Positions 32,654 through 43,060 of a DNA stretch of 64,000 nucleotides are shown here, piece after piece. A program made the position numbers and the translations under genes. The first letter of the stretch is position 1; every line of letters starts with the position of its first letter. Source of the stretch: Tenrec ecaudatus. Lineage: Eukaryota > Chordata > Mammalia > Afrosoricida > Tenrecidae. The notes below the pieces were generated by a model. It did no database searches. It saw only the letters and a program-made list of their open reading frames with translations, and was not told where the DNA came from. The stretch is taken from assembly GCF_050624435.1 (NCBI RefSeq), contig NC_134539.1, positions 45,354,001 through 45,418,000 on the forward strand, read 5' to 3'.

Positions 32654-33295
32654 CACACGCTGAGCAGGACCTTCTGTGATCCTGATCAGATCAAAGGGAC
32701 TCAGCCTCGTACTAGCCCAGGCGTCCAGCACAGAAGGCCCGTCAGCCATGTTTGCAGACATGAAAACCAGAACCCAGAGCCAGGCTTCAGTTTCCTTAAC
32801 CCCAAGGCACCAACTGTCCACAAAATGGGAAGCCCAAAGATAGCTTGATACCTAGAATCCCTCTTCCTCACCACCACAGTGACTACATCTAGCTGTACTT
32901 TTACATTTGTCACTTCTGGATTGTCCAAATGTCAATCCGGATTTATTTTGACACCTACTCTCCCTTGTGGTTTCTTAGTCACTTCCATCCAAGTGCTTCC
33001 CCAGCACAGGGTGCACCCGGTCCTACTTACCGCACTATGGTGAGATCTCACCACTTCTCCTTCCCTCCCAGTGAAACCTCAGCTCCCGACGGTGGTCAGC
33101 CTGTGCTCCATGACCACAGGTAGGCCGGGGTGTTTCCAGGCCAGAGGAAACAGTGCCACTGGGGTCTGTGTTTTTGTCACCAGGCTCTTGGACTGTTGCA
33201 TTGACACGTATAATTTTCACTGTCACATCCCTATGTAACAATAGATCTTCTCAATTGTTTTAAAAAATTTCCATCTATCTTTATTGCATTATTCA
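32653..33295. other. No gene recognised
   Basis: Mixed composition with short overlapping frames and no domain. Confidence 0.45.
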
Positions 33296-33480
33296 AGGGA
33301 CCTTGGTGGTGTAGTGGTTACATGCTGGGCTGGGAGCCGCGTGGTTGGCAATTGAAAAACCATCAGCGAGGCCACAGGGGAAAGACTGGGCTTTCCACTC
33401 GTGTGAGCAGTCTCCGTGTCAGAACCCCCGGGGAGTGTCTAGGAGCCAACATTGAATCGATGGCAGTGAATTTGCTTGAG
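33296..33480 (+). mobile_element. AfroSINE, full length
   Basis: Head GGGACCTTGGTGGTGTAGTG, then GTTACATGCTGGGCTGGGAG, body GGGGAAAGACTGGGCTTTCC, tail CATTGAATCGATGGCAGTGA. Confidence 0.85.
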
Positions 33481-34439
33481 TTACTAGATTGTGGCCTGAG
33501 GACAGGCTTTATGCAATTTATATTATTTATTTCCTCTTAGGTTTCTATGAGCTTTCTTCTTCCTCCTCCTTCTTTATTTCTCTTTTCTTTTAATGACTGT
33601 ATACATTTTAAGTCTAGTCTTTTTTATATCCCTCAGATCTAGAGAAGCATTGTTTCTTCCTTCTTTTCTTCATTCATTCATTCTTTTCAACTTCTTTTCC
33701 TTTTGTGTCCATATGTGTACGTCTTTGGTTTTTTATAGTTTCTCCTTTCCTATCTGGTCTGATATCTATAGATTGTGAGACGCTCATCTCAGTCACTCGG
33801 TCAACATGGTTGGGAAGAGGTGCTCCGGATCCAAGAGTTGTATCCTGCAACTCTGAATCTTAACCTGTTAACTTCCCTTCCATACCCATGATTTTGAATA
33901 TGGTCTGTGGGTATTACAGTGATTTATCGAATCCAGCCCACCGAAGTGGAGAATGCCTTAGGAGGAATGATTGGAAACAAAGCTTGCGTGTTTGACCTTT
34001 GCTTCAAAGGAATCAGCCTTGGGCTGGTGTTGGGTCTGATTGTCTTTCCCCCATGTGAAGCTGAGGGACAGGGGACAGTGATTAGTGCTCCAGTTCTTCC
34101 CAACTCCCCCGTCCGCTTTTACATTTACACTCGTTACACCTCACGTTCCTAGCTGTAAAGAAGCGATACCCTGGTCCTTCAGTTTGAGGTTGTGGTGACA
34201 ATTACAGATATGGTTTCATATTGTCATTATACTATTAACTTCCAAACATATATTTTATGTATACCAAGTATTTTATTTAAAGGAAAAAATATTTTTTGTG
34301 ACGTACTCAGTGTGTTCACTCAAGAAATGAGTGAACTACTTTTCCATTGAGGTTTTCTGTTTTATTTTGTCATTGTTAGAGTTGTTGTTTTAGGTATGTT
34401 TTTGGACATTTTTCCTGATATGAAATTCAAGATAGGGAA
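33481..34439. other. No gene recognised
   Basis: T-rich at 33540-33740, otherwise unassigned. Confidence 0.45.
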
Positions 34440-34665
34440 ATCTAGAGCCATAGTAAGTAGATTAATAGTTTCTTAGGGTCATGCAAGGGGAAGTTGGGGG
34501 CAATTGGGAGCTAATAATAATAATGCGTATAAGCATGAAGAAAAATATTTAAAAACTGATTGTTATGATTACACAACTCTTTTTAATATGTTTAAACTAT
34601 TGAACTCTATGATACATGGATTATATGCCAATAACAATGTTAGAAAATTTAAAACATGAAGAATC
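34440..34665 (+). mobile_element. Old L1-type 3' terminus
   Basis: GGGTCATGCAAGGGGAAGTT, TGATTACACAACTC, TAAACTATTGAACTCTATGA, then ATTATATGCCAATAACAATG. This order fits a mammalian L1 3' end. Confidence 0.5.
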
Positions 34666-34972
34666 AATAGCTACCATTACACTTATCCTCACTTTACATC
34701 GTGGGTCTATGGGAAGAAAGGCCTGAGGAATGTGTTTGTTGAGAAAGAGCTCTAGGCCTGATGTGGAGTGTCTCTTTAGGCAAACTTTATGAACATGACT
34801 CTTTTGAAGTCTCAAAACGTGTCACTCTAACTTCCTAACCAGACCTGCCTGCCTTGAGGGGCAGTGACTTGGGTCCTTGCTGACAGCATGCTCAGGAGAC
34901 TGAGTCCAGTGGGTTATTGAGAGGACTTGTCTGCAGCCGCCCACTGATTGCAGACACATTTAAATGGACTTT

Positions 34973-35175
34973 GTTTAGAGCAGTGGTTCTCAACCTTCCT
35001 AATGCCAAGACCCTTTGATACACTTCATGTTGTGGTGACCCCCAGCCATAAAATTATTTTCGTTGGTACTTCATAACTGTCATTTTGCTACTGTTTTGAA
35101 CCTGCCAACCCCTGTGAAAGGATCAGTCGACCCAAAGGTGCTGCGGCCCACCGGTTGAGAACCGCTGGTGGAGAA
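34973..35175. repeat. Putative 8-bp hAT target-site duplication (both sides of the element)
   Basis: GTTTAGAG (34973-34980) and GTGGAGAA (35168-35175) agree at 5 of 8 positions. Both fit the nTnnnnAn pattern of hAT duplications, so they are probably decayed copies of one site. Confidence 0.5.
34981..35167 (-). mobile_element. SPIN-type non-autonomous hAT transposon (miniature element)
   Basis: A 187-bp element. The left end CAGTGGTTCTCAACCTTCCT and the right end CGGTTGAGAACCGCTG form imperfect terminal inverted repeats. The interior has AAAATTATTTTCGTTGGTAC, CTTCATAACTGTCATTTTGC and CCCCTGTGAAAGGATC, the hallmarks of the SPIN non-autonomous family, related to rodent URR1. It encodes nothing and would have moved with a hAT transposase supplied in trans. 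The strand is given relative to the usual SPIN consensus as I remember it. The central part is shorter than the full non-autonomous consensus. Confidence 0.88.
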
Positions 35176-35871
35176 TAAGCCTGTGCACATACAAACTGGA
35201 ACTCTCAAAGTAATGCCTTTTGATAGGCTCTCAGACTAGGGTAGATTAGAGGCTTTCTGGGGATGTTTATAGGGTTCTTGTTAGAAAATAAGTCACTATG
35301 TTTTCTTTATGTTATGTAATTATGATGAGACACAATATTTTAAGGAATACATTTCAAGTGAGAAATTGAACTCACTTTCATGAATATCACCCTGAAAAAG
35401 ATGTCCAGATTTACACTTGAAATGTCTACAAGGAAACTCTGATAATGATGCTTTACCTAAATAAGGGTTTTGTCAAGGTCTTTACCAGAGATTGGAAACT
35501 TTTCACCTAGCCACGACAACCATTTTAAAACATTTTTTGCAATCATTTAAACAACTCTACAGTTGAAACTATACTAGAAGACCCTAACAACTCCTTTTTA
35601 ATTGGTAAATATTGAGTTGTTTACATGAATACAAATGGATATCAAATCCAATTGAACTTACTTATAGCAAGGCGTTCACACTCAGGTGAAGAGGTCATTA
35701 GAACAGACGACTTAGTAAGCCACTAACAGAAGATGAGCTACAAATGGGCAGGGTTTCCAATGTATGCACAGAGATGACAGCTGTTGCTTGGAGCTGGATC
35801 CACCCGTATCCCCGGGGGCACTCCCAGACTTGTCCACTCCATGGAACACACTGAAGCTGATGCTCTGAGGG

Positions 35872-36240
35872 CCTCAGAAAAGTGGGTAAAGAGGGAGAAG
35901 TTGGACAATGTAAGACATGACATAATAATAATAATTTATAAATTATCAAGGATTTGTGAGCGATGGGAATGGGGAGGGGGGAAAATGAGGAGCTGATATC
36001 AAGGGCTCAATTAGAAAGAAAACGTTTTGAGCATGATGATGGCAACAAAGGTACAAATGTGCTTGACGCAATGGATGGGTGTGTGGATTGTGATAAGAGT
36101 TGCATGAGCCCCCAAGATTTAAAAAAAATGAAAAGAATGATGCCATATATGTACTGATATGTCGGCTACAATTGATGGATGGATGCATGGATTACAAGAG
36201 TTGTAAGAGCCCTCAATAAAACAATTAAAAATAATAATTA
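35872..36240 (+). mobile_element. L1-like 3'-end retroposon, copy 6, with doubled terminus
   Basis: It starts at CTCAGAAAAGTGGGTAAAG and passes ATAATAATAATTTATAAATT and a G-rich run (35965-35983). The first terminal block (36034-36130) has ACAAATGTGCTTGACGCAAT and GAGCCCCCAAGATTT. A second, more diverged terminal block follows at 36135-36232 (GTACTGATATGTCGGCTAC, GAGCCCTCAATAAAAC). Each block has an A-rich end. This is the same architecture as in 17034-17640. Confidence 0.72.
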
Positions 36241-36454
36241 AAGGTTGGGGCATACTTTGGTGTTTCAGATGTTTGGAAACAGAGTCTCCTTTGCTGTGAA
36301 GGGCTGCCATGGGCCACGTGGAGCAAGAAAGAGGAAGAGGGGAGAGGGAGAGAGAGATTATCTGTAGATCTTGCCCCCACCCCGCCTGGTTAAAAACCAC
36401 ACCTGGACACATTAAATGAGAGAGGTGTAAGGCCTGTGTCTGGCATATCTAGTC

Positions 36455-36620
36455 TGGTTATGACCTGAGTTCAGACTCTTCTCCTCCACTTGCTGTGTAA
36501 CCAGAGAAAAGCCAGTCAAATTCTCTGGACAGTATTTCTTTATTTCAAAAAGGGAAACATCATCACTATTTATAAGGTCTACCTAATTGGAAAGCTATGA
36601 CTAGGAATGAATTTGCTGGC
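36455..36620 (+). mobile_element. MIR SINE fragment
   Basis: GTCTGGTTATGACCTGAGTT, CTTCTCCTCCACTTGCTGTG, TAACCAGAGAAAAGCCAGTC and AAAAAGGGAAACATCATCAC follow MIR order. Confidence 0.65.
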
Positions 36621-36799
36621 AGTGAGTTGAATTGCACAATGGTGAAAGTCTAATGAGTGTGCAGATAGAAAGTGTTAAGTAAGCTCTGAAGAGCTATCTA
36701 CACCTGTTTTCATGCATTGCTGCAGTGTAGTGGATAAACAGGGAGTGAGGCTACGCAACTGAATTTTGATCTCTTCTCCCGTTCAAAGTGACATGTGAT

Positions 36800-36920
36800 A
36801 TTTATGCACCTGCACTTTGCAGATGGTGAAGCTGAGGACCAGAGAGGTCAAGAAATTCACCCATATCACACAGCAGAGTGCAGTGAGGTAGGGTTTGCTG
36901 CAGAGCACACAACTTGGGCA
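36800..36920 (-). mobile_element. MIR SINE fragment
   Basis: CTTTGCAGATGGTGAAGCTG, AGGACCAGAGAGGTCAAG and ATATCACACAGCAGAGTGC match the reversed MIR. Confidence 0.72.
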
Positions 36921-37547
36921 TTAGTGCTGTGTTCCTATAGCCATGTGCTGCCCAATTCCACCGGAGCATTATTAGACACGGTAGCAGTTTCTTGCACCAC
37001 TCAAGGGAGTTTCAATGCATAAAATAGATCTTAGTCTCATGGTGAGGCCTAAAGAAAATACCACAGGCTGACTCAGGGTAAGAAACTATAGAGATTCTCC
37101 TCTTGCTTTTGTCTCAACGACAAGTTATTTCCTTAGGAACTGCTTGAAGGAAGTTGGCAGTGAAAGGACAGAGCCACCTCTCTGTGTGAGTCATTTACTT
37201 GAAGGATTGAACTTGGCCCTTCTACATCTGAGCCCTTTTATTTTTAGCTCTGTCAGCTTTGGTGATTCTGGCTCCCTAGGGGACACCTCTCTGGGGCCTC
37301 GGCCCTTACCTGCAGTCCTGCCTAATATTGTGAAGAGCAAGCCATGCAGAAGGACACTTGTGCTTTTAGCTGGTTTCCTTTTAGGGAAAGTTCCTGATCC
37401 CCAGGGTTCTAAGGCCCTAACTCAACAGTCATTCTCCAACTTGATCTCTTCCCAAACAAACTCAGTTCAGTTACCTTCAGGAGAGAATTTCTCCCTTATG
37501 ATCTTGCTAAGCAAGCCGGGATGGTTGAACAGTGCCTAAAGATCTTG

Positions 37548-37660
37548 TCTTCTAGCCAAAAAGTTAACTGCTTCAAACCCACCAGTTATTCTGTAGGAGA
37601 AAAATAAGGCTGCCTAAACTTATGGGGCCATCAGTTCTGTCCTATAAGGTGAATATGAAG
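37548..37660 (+). mobile_element. AfroSINE, disrupted by a tandem duplication
   Basis: AAGTTAACTGCTTCAAACCC, ACCAGTTATTCTGTAGGAG and AAAATAAGGCTGCCTAAAC match the SINE body. CAGTTCTGTCCTATAAGG (37632) matches its tail. The 92-bp duplication starts within this tail. Confidence 0.65.
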
Positions 37661-37812
37661 CAGAATAAGCAGTGGGTTGGGGAAATCTTGCCGGGCCTGA
37701 GAAATGTTGGTGAACCTTGCCATCAGTTCTGTCCTATAAGGTGAATATGAAGCAGAATAAGCAGTGGGTTGGGGAAATCTTGCCAGGCCTGAGAAATGTT
37801 GGTGAACTTTCT
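37629..37812. repeat. Tandem duplication, two 92-bp units
   Basis: CATCAGTTCTGTCCTATAAG starts at 37629 and again at 37721. The units differ at only a few positions (for example GCCGGGCC versus GCCAGGCC), so the duplication is recent. Because 92 is not a multiple of 3, the antisense frame reads the two units in different phases. Confidence 0.93.
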
Positions 37813-38444
37813 CAGATTCCCCACCTGTGGCTACATGGTCTTCAGAAGGACAGCCAGTCCAAGGCACATGGTTACTCAATCCTTGAAGGTCTCTTGTCCT
37901 AAGCATCCTTTGGAAGCCAGTTCCATGATTCTCGTAGCTGAGTTGGGCAGGGGCACAGGACAATCTAAAGAGCAGCCTCAACAATTTCCAATAGAAACTG
38001 AGCCATTTGGACCAAGTTTGGGTAGCTCCGGCACAGTGTCCTCTGGTAAGATGCATGGCACAGTCATGAATGTACATTAGCGGGTGGGAACTAGCATGAT
38101 CTTTGGAATCAGACATATCTGGTCCTGGAATCCCAGATGTGCGATGTATGAAGCTTTTGGCTTGGTTAGTTTGGAAATTCAGGAAGAACTTTCCACCTAC
38201 ATATTGAAATAACCTCAAGAAGATAGCTGATTTAACCACGCCAAAGCTTTGGTCAACCAAGTCAATACTGGTTGACACAGATAAACAAGAGCGAGCAAGG
38301 ATACGAAAATACCCAGAACATGTGACTGACTGGTCAGTATGTGCAGTTCTACGTCTTTTCTTCAAAAACCCTTTGTTATGAACCTATTATATGACACTTA
38401 GCTGGGCCTCACCCCTAGATGGCATGTCTCTGCACATTATAATG
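37813..38444. other. No gene recognised
   Basis: A 244-codon minus-strand frame (38365-37631) spans this stretch and the duplication. It has no signal peptide, domain or family motif that I can see. I consider it chance. Confidence 0.35.
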
Positions 38445-38590
38445 GAGCAAGCATGGCATTTGGAGTTAATACTCGATTCTCGCTGATTCTTCTTACCATC
38501 ATGTGACCTGTATAGGATTGTAGTGGTGCCCAAATGAGATCACATACCTATTACAGCACCTGGCCCATTGAGATCCATACATGCGTTCTT
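38445..38590 (+). mobile_element. MIR SINE fragment
   Basis: GCATGGCATTTGGAGTTAAT, ATCATGTGACCTGTATAGG, GTGCCCAAATGAGATCACAT and TATTACAGCACCTGGCCC follow MIR order. Confidence 0.5.
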
Positions 38591-38719
38591 TGCTTCTTGT
38601 CTTCTTCCTGTCTCTATCTATTGTAACAGGACTTCAAAAAATGATGGGATATGGAATGGGAAGATAGAAGAACGTTCCCATGAACTTTTAAAACCCCCTT
38701 CTATGTGCTTAGTACACAT

Positions 38720-38765
38720 GGGGCCACTGCGAATCAAAATCAATTCAATGGCAACTCATTTAGTC
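38720..38765 (+). mobile_element. AfroSINE tail fragment
   Basis: GGGGCCACTGCGAATCAAAA then TCAATTCAATGGCAACTCAT matches an AfroSINE 3' tail only. Confidence 0.5.
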
Positions 38766-39119
38766 CCTGGAACTCTTTGGAGATGTGTGATTCCAAGAAT
38801 GAATAAGAATGGAATCGCGATCGTCACAGTTGGCCTCCACAGGACTGATGAAGCAGGCTTCTCCCTGTGTGGTTGGGAACTTCACGGAGTACCTCCAGTG
38901 CAGGCAGAGACAATCACCAAGCTTCTGCCATCCCCTAGGGGAAGAGCTTGGCTTGATGATGAAGCATTAAAAAGACTGAGCAGCTGTTGCCCAGGAGCTC
39001 ACGACTGCTCCTCCAGGAAGAGATGGGGAACTTTATAAATAATTGGCCAGCTAAAATATCCAGTCATAAAAATCAAGATGGGGATGAGCTGAGCTTGCTC
39101 TGGGAACTCAGAGAGCTCA

Positions 39120-39680
39120 CCTGACTCTGCAGGGGGGTGGCTGGGAGGCAGGGTGCATCAGGGAGGCGACACTACAGCTGAATTTTAGAGAACACAGAGG
39201 AGTCTGCGGTAGAGTTTGTGAGAAACATGATGTAAGATGTGAAGGCACAAAAATATGAGTCTGGTTGGGCGTGGCGGGGGTGAGGGAATGTCGTTAGGAG
39301 AGAGGGGAAGCTGTGAGATGTGCAGAGGACAGGTTGCACAAAGTTCCCACCCCCAAAGGTGGCCTTTACATGGTGGAGGGTCATTGCACGAGGACCAAAC
39401 AAAGGCTCTCAGCAGGGAGTGTACGGTCTGGTTTTGTCAAGCTGACTCTGATGATCCTGGGGAGACTGGGTTGAAGGGATGGACCAAATTCAGGAGAACC
39501 ATTGAGGCGCCCATGTATTTCAGAGAGATGGCGGGCCTCTGAACCAGTGCAGCATCCTAGGAGATAGGGGGTGGGGTGAGGATTAGGGAGACATTACTTT
39601 TTCAAGACATTGTAACAGTAGTAGGAGTGAAGAAAGACTCCCAGATTTCTGGACCGAGCCACTAGGTAGATGATGCCAAG
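39120..39680 (+). mobile_element. Ancient mammalian repeat, class not assigned
   Basis: AATTTTAGAGAACACAGAGG, a G-rich middle with GATGTGCAGAGGACAGG, then AAAGACTCCCAGATTTCTGG and ACCGAGCCACTAGGTAGATG follow an old widespread repeat, probably the same family as at 14935-15210. It is heavily diverged. It is not coding. Confidence 0.4.
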
Positions 39681-39854
39681 TGCTAGAGAATTGTTTTCTT
39701 TCCCTCTAAACAAAGAGGAGAGAAATACTGATGTTGTGTTTCCCAGACATGTCCCTATGCTGATTGCTCTGAGATTTCAGCAGGAGGCTTGCAGGTATGT
39801 TTGTTTACACTCATTCATCGACTCAGTCCAATCACTTTTTTTTCTTTTTCATTT

Positions 39855-39975
39855 GAAGAGCCTATGAAAGTCCAGAGAGGTTAAGTGACTTGCTCTGTAC
39901 ATGAGGGGTTGAGAAGATGGTGGAAGAAACCCAGCAAGAGGCAGGGCTAAGGTTAGGCCTAAGCTATAAATTACT
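39855..39975 (-). mobile_element. MIR SINE fragment
   Basis: AAAGTCCAGAGAGGTTAAGT then GACTTGCTCTG and AGAGGCAGGGCTAAGGTTAG match a reversed MIR. Confidence 0.65.
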
Positions 39976-41599
39976 TCTTCTGACGCAAGCCTGAACAACT
40001 GAATTTCTGAGGCCTTTTGTATGAGATCCCGAGCTACAGACTGGGAGTGGCCACTGAGAATGGGACGCACGCCCACCTTCCAGGCTTTCAAAGGAGGGAG
40101 TCCCTCAGCTCTGGTCTCAGATCACAATCACCCAGTCTCTGGATCTGAAGGTCCTGAGTGACCACCCATCACTCTCCTTGTCTCTGGAACATTCCAGCAT
40201 GTTACTCCTCAGAAAGGGGATGGTGTGCTCGCCTGACTCCTAAGTGGCTTGTTAGGATGAATCATGCTCTAATTTACCACGAGAGTTTGCTTGCTGGGAA
40301 GAACATCCTCTTTGATCTCTTGGCTTAGCGTTTGTAGGCTCTGTCCAGTTAATCGTGTCTCCAGCGTCAGGCTTCATGAGTCTTTATTTCTTTGGAGTTA
40401 TATGCCATTCAAAGAGTTGGGGCACTGGCCTTGTAGCCAAGATTGCTTGTACCTTTTACCAGCTCTTTAATGATAAATGATCAATCAGTCTAGAGGTCAA
40501 AACAAAGATGAGGTACTCTAAAATAACCCTCGGAAATAAAGGATGCCTTAGGAGGTGGTCCATTAACAAAGAGCCTCCGCTCTGGCTCCTAGCGTGGGCT
40601 ACTCTCACATGGTTAACAGTACAAAGCCTGTTGGGTTTTATTTGGTCTTAGCTTTTCTCTGCTCACAAGATATATGGTATTTGTTCCACTACTGCTTTAA
40701 TTCCTGAAATCTGCTCCAAGAGGCAGACATGGTAGGCTGGATGTCCTTCGTGATCTAGGGCATATCTTAACACTGATTAAAGACACTACTCTGTAGATCA
40801 TGGTGTAGGAGTCCTAAGGAGAGCTAACAAGTATTCAGTGCTTACTTAGTGGTAAATTTCTGAATCAAGGGTAAGTCAAAAAGTATTGCTACTGACATTC
40901 CAGTTCTTACATGAAAGGGCTTATTCCAGATGAGAAATGTTCAGTCTCTTTGATCAACGAGTGGCTGCAGACAAGTCTTCTAAACAGTTAGCTTGTCTTA
41001 GTCCCATTAGTGTATCTTCAAACAAAAAGGTCCTATAGAAACACCATTTGTCAAGGGGATCTGCTGTGCTGGTGAAATTCCAGACAGAGGGATCACCTCA
41101 GGAGGCTATGATGCCTGTGGGTCGGGATTCCCAATGAGTCATCTTGATAGATTTATTTCAAGGCCACGGGACAATCGTGGATGCTTATTAGGAAGACACT
41201 TGAATCAACTTGCAAACTCCCTGAATGAGATAGAGGCCAGGGCAATTGCGCCGAGGAATATTTACCCCGATCACAACCAGGCGACCGCGCATGCTCTGAG
41301 ACATGAGACCTCGGTGGACAGTTCTTTTCCCGTCGATCTGAAGACCCCGCACCAGCCCCTTCAGGCTTCTTTCCTTCCCCAACTCGAAGAACATCTCAAG
41401 GAAACACACGTGGGGTCCTTCAAGGATGCCCAAGCTGTGCAAAGAGAAGAGCACAGAGCTATCTGTGGTGATGGGTAGGGAGATGGAAATATTGCTCTCA
41501 GGAATGCACAGCCTGAGATGTAGGATATGTTGAGAAACAATAACACCGCATGTTTATATTTTTGTTTCATAGAGGCTCCTATGATTTTATATGACCACT
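39976..41599. other. No gene recognised
   Basis: Mostly unique. CpG is locally raised at 41248-41350 but far below island length. The frame 41134-41478 (114 codons) has no recognisable domain. A stretch at 40870-40900 (GTAAGTCAAAAAGTATTGC) hints at a mariner end, but no partner end was found. Confidence 0.4.
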
Positions 41600-41715
41600 T
41601 TTTGACTTATCCTCATGTAATACATCATGCACTTCTCAAATCAACCTGTTGAATTGATAATATTGCCCCTTTTAGCAAGGTGAGAAAACTGATCACAAAG
41701 CGACTTCGAGGTATG
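41600..41715 (-). mobile_element. MIR SINE fragment
   Basis: ATTGATAATATTGCCCCTTT then TAGCAAGGTGAGAAAACTGA fits a reversed MIR 3' half. Confidence 0.5.
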
Positions 41716-42549
41716 CCTCAAAGTTCTGTAGCACATCACTACTAAGCCAGCCTTGGCTTCCCTTTTCTGACAGTTGGTCCAGAGCTTTACTCATCATGCG
41801 ACATTTAAGCGCCCCAAGCCAGACTGCAGGCAGGATGATAGTATTTCTGCTTGAGCAGAACTGGGGTAAGAAGAACTCCACATGAAAAGGTAAGTTAACT
41901 CTCAGGTTATAGATACACTTGACATGTTGCTTTTCTTTACGTATAAACTGAAACAAGACAGAGAGACGCGAACCAGCCTCCCCAAGCACTTCTGCCACCC
42001 CCAAACGCCAGCAATCAGCTCTCCCAAACCAAGCTGAGATTCCCCAAGCTAATTACGTCACTCAAGACAGCAGGTCAAGGCAGCAGCTGACAAAGGGGCA
42101 TGGGCACTTGTTCCTGGTAAGGAGCCGGTGCCTCATTGACAAAACCACGGTAACCACGTTTCTCCTTGATTCTGCCTCTGAGCAAACTCAGCTCAACTCC
42201 TTATCTGGACCAACATTTTAATCTAAATGAGCGGTTAACATTTAACCTGTCTAATAGAACATGTGTTAAATTGTTTAAAAGGAAGAAATAACGATGCAGA
42301 CAGATGTTCAGTGAGAGAGAAATTCTCCTAAAAACTGAAAGAGCTGGGGAGAAGGCTTTCACCTCCACAGGCTCTGGCCTCTCTTCCTGGCACTCCCTCT
42401 TGGGACCTACGCATATTTGCCCAGGGCTATTGCCAGGGTGCTGGGCGGCAGCCGCGACTGATAGGGACAGAGAAAGAAGCCAGAGCTGCTGTGGGCCAGG
42501 AGTGCACAGGCTCTATCTCAGTTAATCTCCATCCAATTTCGTCTTTGCC
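41716..42549. other. No gene recognised
   Basis: Unique-looking sequence, nothing supported. Confidence 0.45.
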
Positions 42550-42700
42550 AAGTGTCTATTGGGGCATATTTTGCAGTTGGAACAGAAGCTGTGAGAGGTG
42601 CAATGATTTGCCTGAGGTAATTGGCTCTCTTGGATTTGCGCCTGGATATATTTGGGATCTGAGCCTGTGCTCTTTTCTGTATCCCACACTGCCTGTGGCC
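42550..42700 (-). mobile_element. MIR SINE fragment
   Basis: TTTTGCAGTTGGAACAGAAG, CTGTGAGAGGTGCAATGATT and TTGCCTGAGGTAATTGGC match a reversed MIR core. Confidence 0.5.
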
Positions 42701-42875
42701 TATACTGAGCACTTGCTGTGCCTTATCAAACTCATCCCGTTCTACTGTCCTTCATGACCATCGATGTATGCCTGAACCTTCCTTCTCCAATCCAGGAATG
42801 ATTTCATACCTTTTCTATGATCTTGCTCAGTCCTCTATCCTCACCAGACTAAGCAAGGAAACTTGTAAATACAGC

Positions 42876-42876
<1 letters not shown>

Positions 42877-42948
<72 letters not shown>
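42877..42948. repeat. (AG)n microsatellite
   Basis: About 72 bp of uninterrupted AG, followed by a short A run and then an AfroSINE tail. Its purity suggests it is polymorphic. Confidence 0.98.
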
Positions 42949-42951
<3 letters not shown>

Positions 42952-42959
42952 TAAATGGA

Positions 42960-43060
42960 AATACCCTCACTGCCATTGAGTTGATACTGACACTAGCAAC
43001 CCCATGAGACAGGTTAGAACTGCCCCTGTGGACTACTGAGACCAAAAAAGGCCTTGTTTT
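42960..43060 (-). mobile_element. AfroSINE fragment
   Basis: CCTCACTGCCATTGAGTTGA, then GACAGGTTAGAACTGCCCC, reversed tail and body. It is truncated on the head side. The adjacent (AG)n probably grew from its A-rich tail. Confidence 0.7.

Noticed and set aside
37631..38365. 244-codon minus-strand open frame
   Set aside because: It runs through an AfroSINE tail and a recent 92-bp duplication that shifts its phase, so it cannot be an old conserved coding frame.
40870..40930. Mariner transposon end
   Set aside because: Only one short motif (GTCAAAAAGTATTGC) resembles a mariner end. No second inverted end or TA duplication was found.
16162..42948. CRISPR-like or other spaced repeat arrays
   Set aside because: The only regular arrays are dinucleotide microsatellites (for example 16162-16208, 32614-32652, 42877-42948). 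No repeat-spacer pattern exists and the DNA is mammalian.
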